21,988 nt of DNA from the IMG/VR virus record IMGVR_UViG_3300032046_002140, positions 1 through 21,988 of that record. The stretch is one strand, 5' to 3'. Below, one piece after another: positions 20,350-21,988 of this stretch (within the stretch, counting starts at the first letter, position 1; each line of letters opens with the position of its first letter). The translations under genes were made by a program, and so were the position numbers. The DNA is from a virus. The notes under the pieces are model-generated. The model saw only the letters and a list, made by a program, of their open reading frames with translations, did no database searches and was not told the origin of the DNA.

Positions 20350-21730
20350 AAAAGCTTTTGTTATACAACTGATGCAACAAGAACTGGCTAGACGTAACTT
20401 CTGGCAGTTCTGTTTGTATTATGACAAGGCTTTCTTCATTTCACGGCCATTCCTAAAGCAAGTAGCTGATGCGATGCAAGAAATTGATGAGGGGCTTATT
20501 AAGTCGCTATCCGTATCGATGCCTCCACGAGCTGGAAAGTCGTATATCACATCACTTTTTTGTGCTTGGACTCTAGGACGCAGCCCAAAGGAAAGCGTAA
20601 TGAGAAACACTTGTACGGCTACTTTATACCTCAAATTTGCGTATGACGTTCGACAAATATTTCGAGCAGATAAGTTCAATGAGGTATTTGCAGATGTAAC
20701 GCTATCCGAGGACAAAAAGAATCTTCAAGGCTGGAACACAAATCAAGCGAAAATGGTATCATACTTTGGGGCTGGAGTAGGAGGAACAATCATTGGATTT
20801 GGTGCAACAAAGGTCGCTATTACTGATGACCTTTACAGAGGGCTTGAGGACGCATTGAGCGACACAGTAAACGACAGAATTATTCAATGGAAAGAGGCTA
20901 CTCACGACTCACGTATGGAATCTGGCTGCAGCCGTATTGATATTGGTACACGCTGGTCAATCAATGATGTTATTGGGAGGGCAATGGCAGATAAAATATA
21001 CGACAAATCAATCATTCTAGCAGCTCTGGACCACAATGATGAATCACTTTGTCAAGCCGTTATGACAACAGACGAGTACCTGGACAAACGAAATCGAACA
21101 TCAAAAGAGGTCTGGTTAGCTGAATACCAACAAGAGCCAGTCGACATTCAAGGTAGGTTATTCGGTTCTTTGACTCAAACGACTCAAGCCGAGTTCAATA
21201 AAATAACAACACCAGACCCAAATAACCCAGCTCACAGAGGGAAAACGACACTAGTTGAGGGCTGTATAGCTTATGTTGATGTTGCTGACCAAGGAAAGGA
21301 CTATTTAGCTGCAGCAATCGGAGCAATCGTAGGGGACAGAGTGTATATCGTTGACTATGTTTTCACTAGGGACAACACCGATATAACAATTCCAAAGGTT
21401 GCCGAGCTGCTGAATAAGTGGAATGTAGCCTACTGTAGAGTCGAATCCAATGCAATGGGAGCAATGTTCAGTAGGGTTCTTTCTAGGACAACCAAAACGA
21501 AGATACTTCAAATCGCAAATCAGCAGAATAAAATTACTCGAATCATAATGAACTCGGCTTTTTTGATGCGTAGCTGCACATTCGTTGCAACTGGGACTCC
21601 AGAATCGACTCAATTTATTGACAACATTCTTTCATTCTCTAAGGAGGGTAAGAACAAAAATGATGATGCTCCAGATTGTATGGCTGGATTGAGCCAATTC
21701 ATTCAGTCAATGTTTAAGCAGTTTAGGTAA
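20333..21730 (+). CDS. terL: Terminase large subunit
   Basis: A 465-residue packaging ATPase and nuclease. Walker A SMPPRAGKS (62-70) and Walker B VAITDD (161-166, D165/D166) form the ATPase; IGTRWS near 204-209 and EYQQEPVD (264-271) are the usual linking motifs. The RNase H-like nuclease has YVDVADQG (314-321, D316), CRVESNAMGAMF (368-379, E371) and NDDAPDCMAG (443-452, D448). Length fits the shorter class of large terminases. It cuts concatemers and drives DNA into the procapsid. ATG 20342 is an alternative start. On this strand no T-tract follows, so transcription may run on into the convergent region. Confidence 0.93.
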   Translation: MKIMDKKAFVIQLMQQELARRNFWQFCLYYDKAFFISRPFLKQVADAMQEIDEGLIKSLSVSMPPRAGKSYITSLFCAWTLGRSPKESVMRNTCTATLYLKFAYDVRQIFRADKFNEVFADVTLSEDKKNLQGWNTNQAKMVSYFGAGVGGTIIGFGATKVAITDDLYRGLEDALSDTVNDRIIQWKEATHDSRMESGCSRIDIGTRWSINDVIGRAMADKIYDKSIILAALDHNDESLCQAVMTTDEYLDKRNRTSKEVWLAEYQQEPVDIQGRLFGSLTQTTQAEFNKITTPDPNNPAHRGKTTLVEGCIAYVDVADQGKDYLAAAIGAIVGDRVYIVDYVFTRDNTDITIPKVAELLNKWNVAYCRVESNAMGAMFSRVLSRTTKTKILQIANQQNKITRIIMNSAFLMRSCTFVATGTPESTQFIDNILSFSKEGKNKNDDAPDCMAGLSQFIQSMFKQFR

Positions 21731-21827
21731 TGAGGAGCCGAAATAAAGGCCTATTTTGAATACAATCTATCAGCGAAAGTATAAAAGTTCGTGAGAGGAG
21801 CTAAAAAGCATACCTAAATCAATCCAC

Positions 21828-21860
21828 AAAAAAAGGGTGCAATCCATTACGACTGCACCC
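21828..21860 (-). terminator. Intrinsic terminator for the minus-strand (portal) operon
   Basis: GGGTGCA (21835-21841) and TGCACCC (21854-21860) form a perfect 7-bp stem with a 12-base loop. Read on the minus strand it is followed by seven T residues (21834-21828). On the plus strand the A-run precedes the hairpin and no T-run follows, so it serves the minus-strand gene ending 24 bases upstream of it. Confidence 0.85.
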
Positions 21861-21883
21861 AATGTATCTGGTTAATTCAAGTT

Positions 21884-21988
21884 TTACACTCCAAGGATTG
21901 CTCTACGTTCATCATCGTTCAAAACGACTCCAGCAGTAGCTATTTTGATTAGCGCGTCAGCTCTGGTGTTCAATGCACTAGCAACAGC
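21884..21988 (-). CDS. 3' end of a probable portal protein (partial)
   Basis: Read from the right edge on the minus strand, 34 codons end in TAA at 21886-21884. The peptide contains LNTRADALIKIATAGVVLND and DERRAILGV. An alternation of ADAL.K...AGV with a DE.R stretch near the C-terminus is typical of phage portal proteins. Neighbouring the terminase supports this. The gene faces the terminase, so packaging genes are split between strands. The assignment rests on a short tail only; another virion protein is possible. Confidence 0.5.
   Translation of the reverse strand, partial: AVASALNTRADALIKIATAGVVLNDDERRAILGV

Overview
The window is about 22 kb of a tailed-phage (or prophage) genome whose host is most likely a member of the Bacteroidetes. 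The evidence for that host is the AT-rich sequence, A-rich tracts instead of Shine-Dalgarno sites before start codons, two promoter candidates of the Bacteroidetes type (TTTG, 20 nt, TAATATTG at 14380-14411; TACCTTTG at 11048-11055), and a DUF3127-type single-strand-binding protein typical of that phylum. Genes are tightly packed, mostly with 1-17 nt overlaps. All are on the + strand except a partial gene at the right end. No tRNA, CRISPR array, IS element or integrase was found.

Layout. 1-4622: distal structural genes (3' end of a C1q/TNF-like fibre protein, a protein with a duplicated Cys module, an NlpC/P60-like peptidase, a long beta-strand-rich fibre or spike protein). 4622-6018: lysis region (two small membrane proteins and an L,D-transpeptidase-like cell-wall enzyme). 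6019-6379: terminator plus a long regulatory intergenic region. 6380-10946: early genes (small hypotheticals, RadC/JAB protein, replisome organiser with an iteron-like cluster inside the gene, DnaB helicase). 11062-14214: recombination block (NinG/Rap, ERF annealase, YqaJ/lambda-exo-like nuclease, SSB-like protein). 14498-19967: a predicted DNA base-hypermodification block. 19945-21730: terminase small and large subunits. 21884-21988: 3' end of a probable portal gene on the opposite strand with its own terminator.

The most interesting part is 14733-19967. Two tandem ParB-like proteins are followed by a TET/JBP-like Fe(II)/2-oxoglutarate dioxygenase, a stand-alone class II glutamine amidotransferase, a GNAT acetyltransferase, an aGPT-PPlase/amino acid:DNA transferase-like protein, and a protein joining a Cys-rich GP88-like domain to a P-loop kinase resembling 5-hydroxymethyl-dU DNA kinases. 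No thymidylate-synthase-like hydroxymethylase is visible. I infer a post-replicative route: thymine in DNA is oxidised to 5-hydroxymethyluracil, activated by the kinase, substituted with an amine or amino acid, and further decorated. The block runs directly into the terminase genes.

Two sequence-wide signals stand out. CATG is absent from the window and GATC occurs only twice (6221, 19458), which suggests avoidance of restriction sites. A roughly 70-100 bp intergenic element recurs four times in the same orientation (6094, 10948, 14294, 16713), each time ahead of a new gene block.
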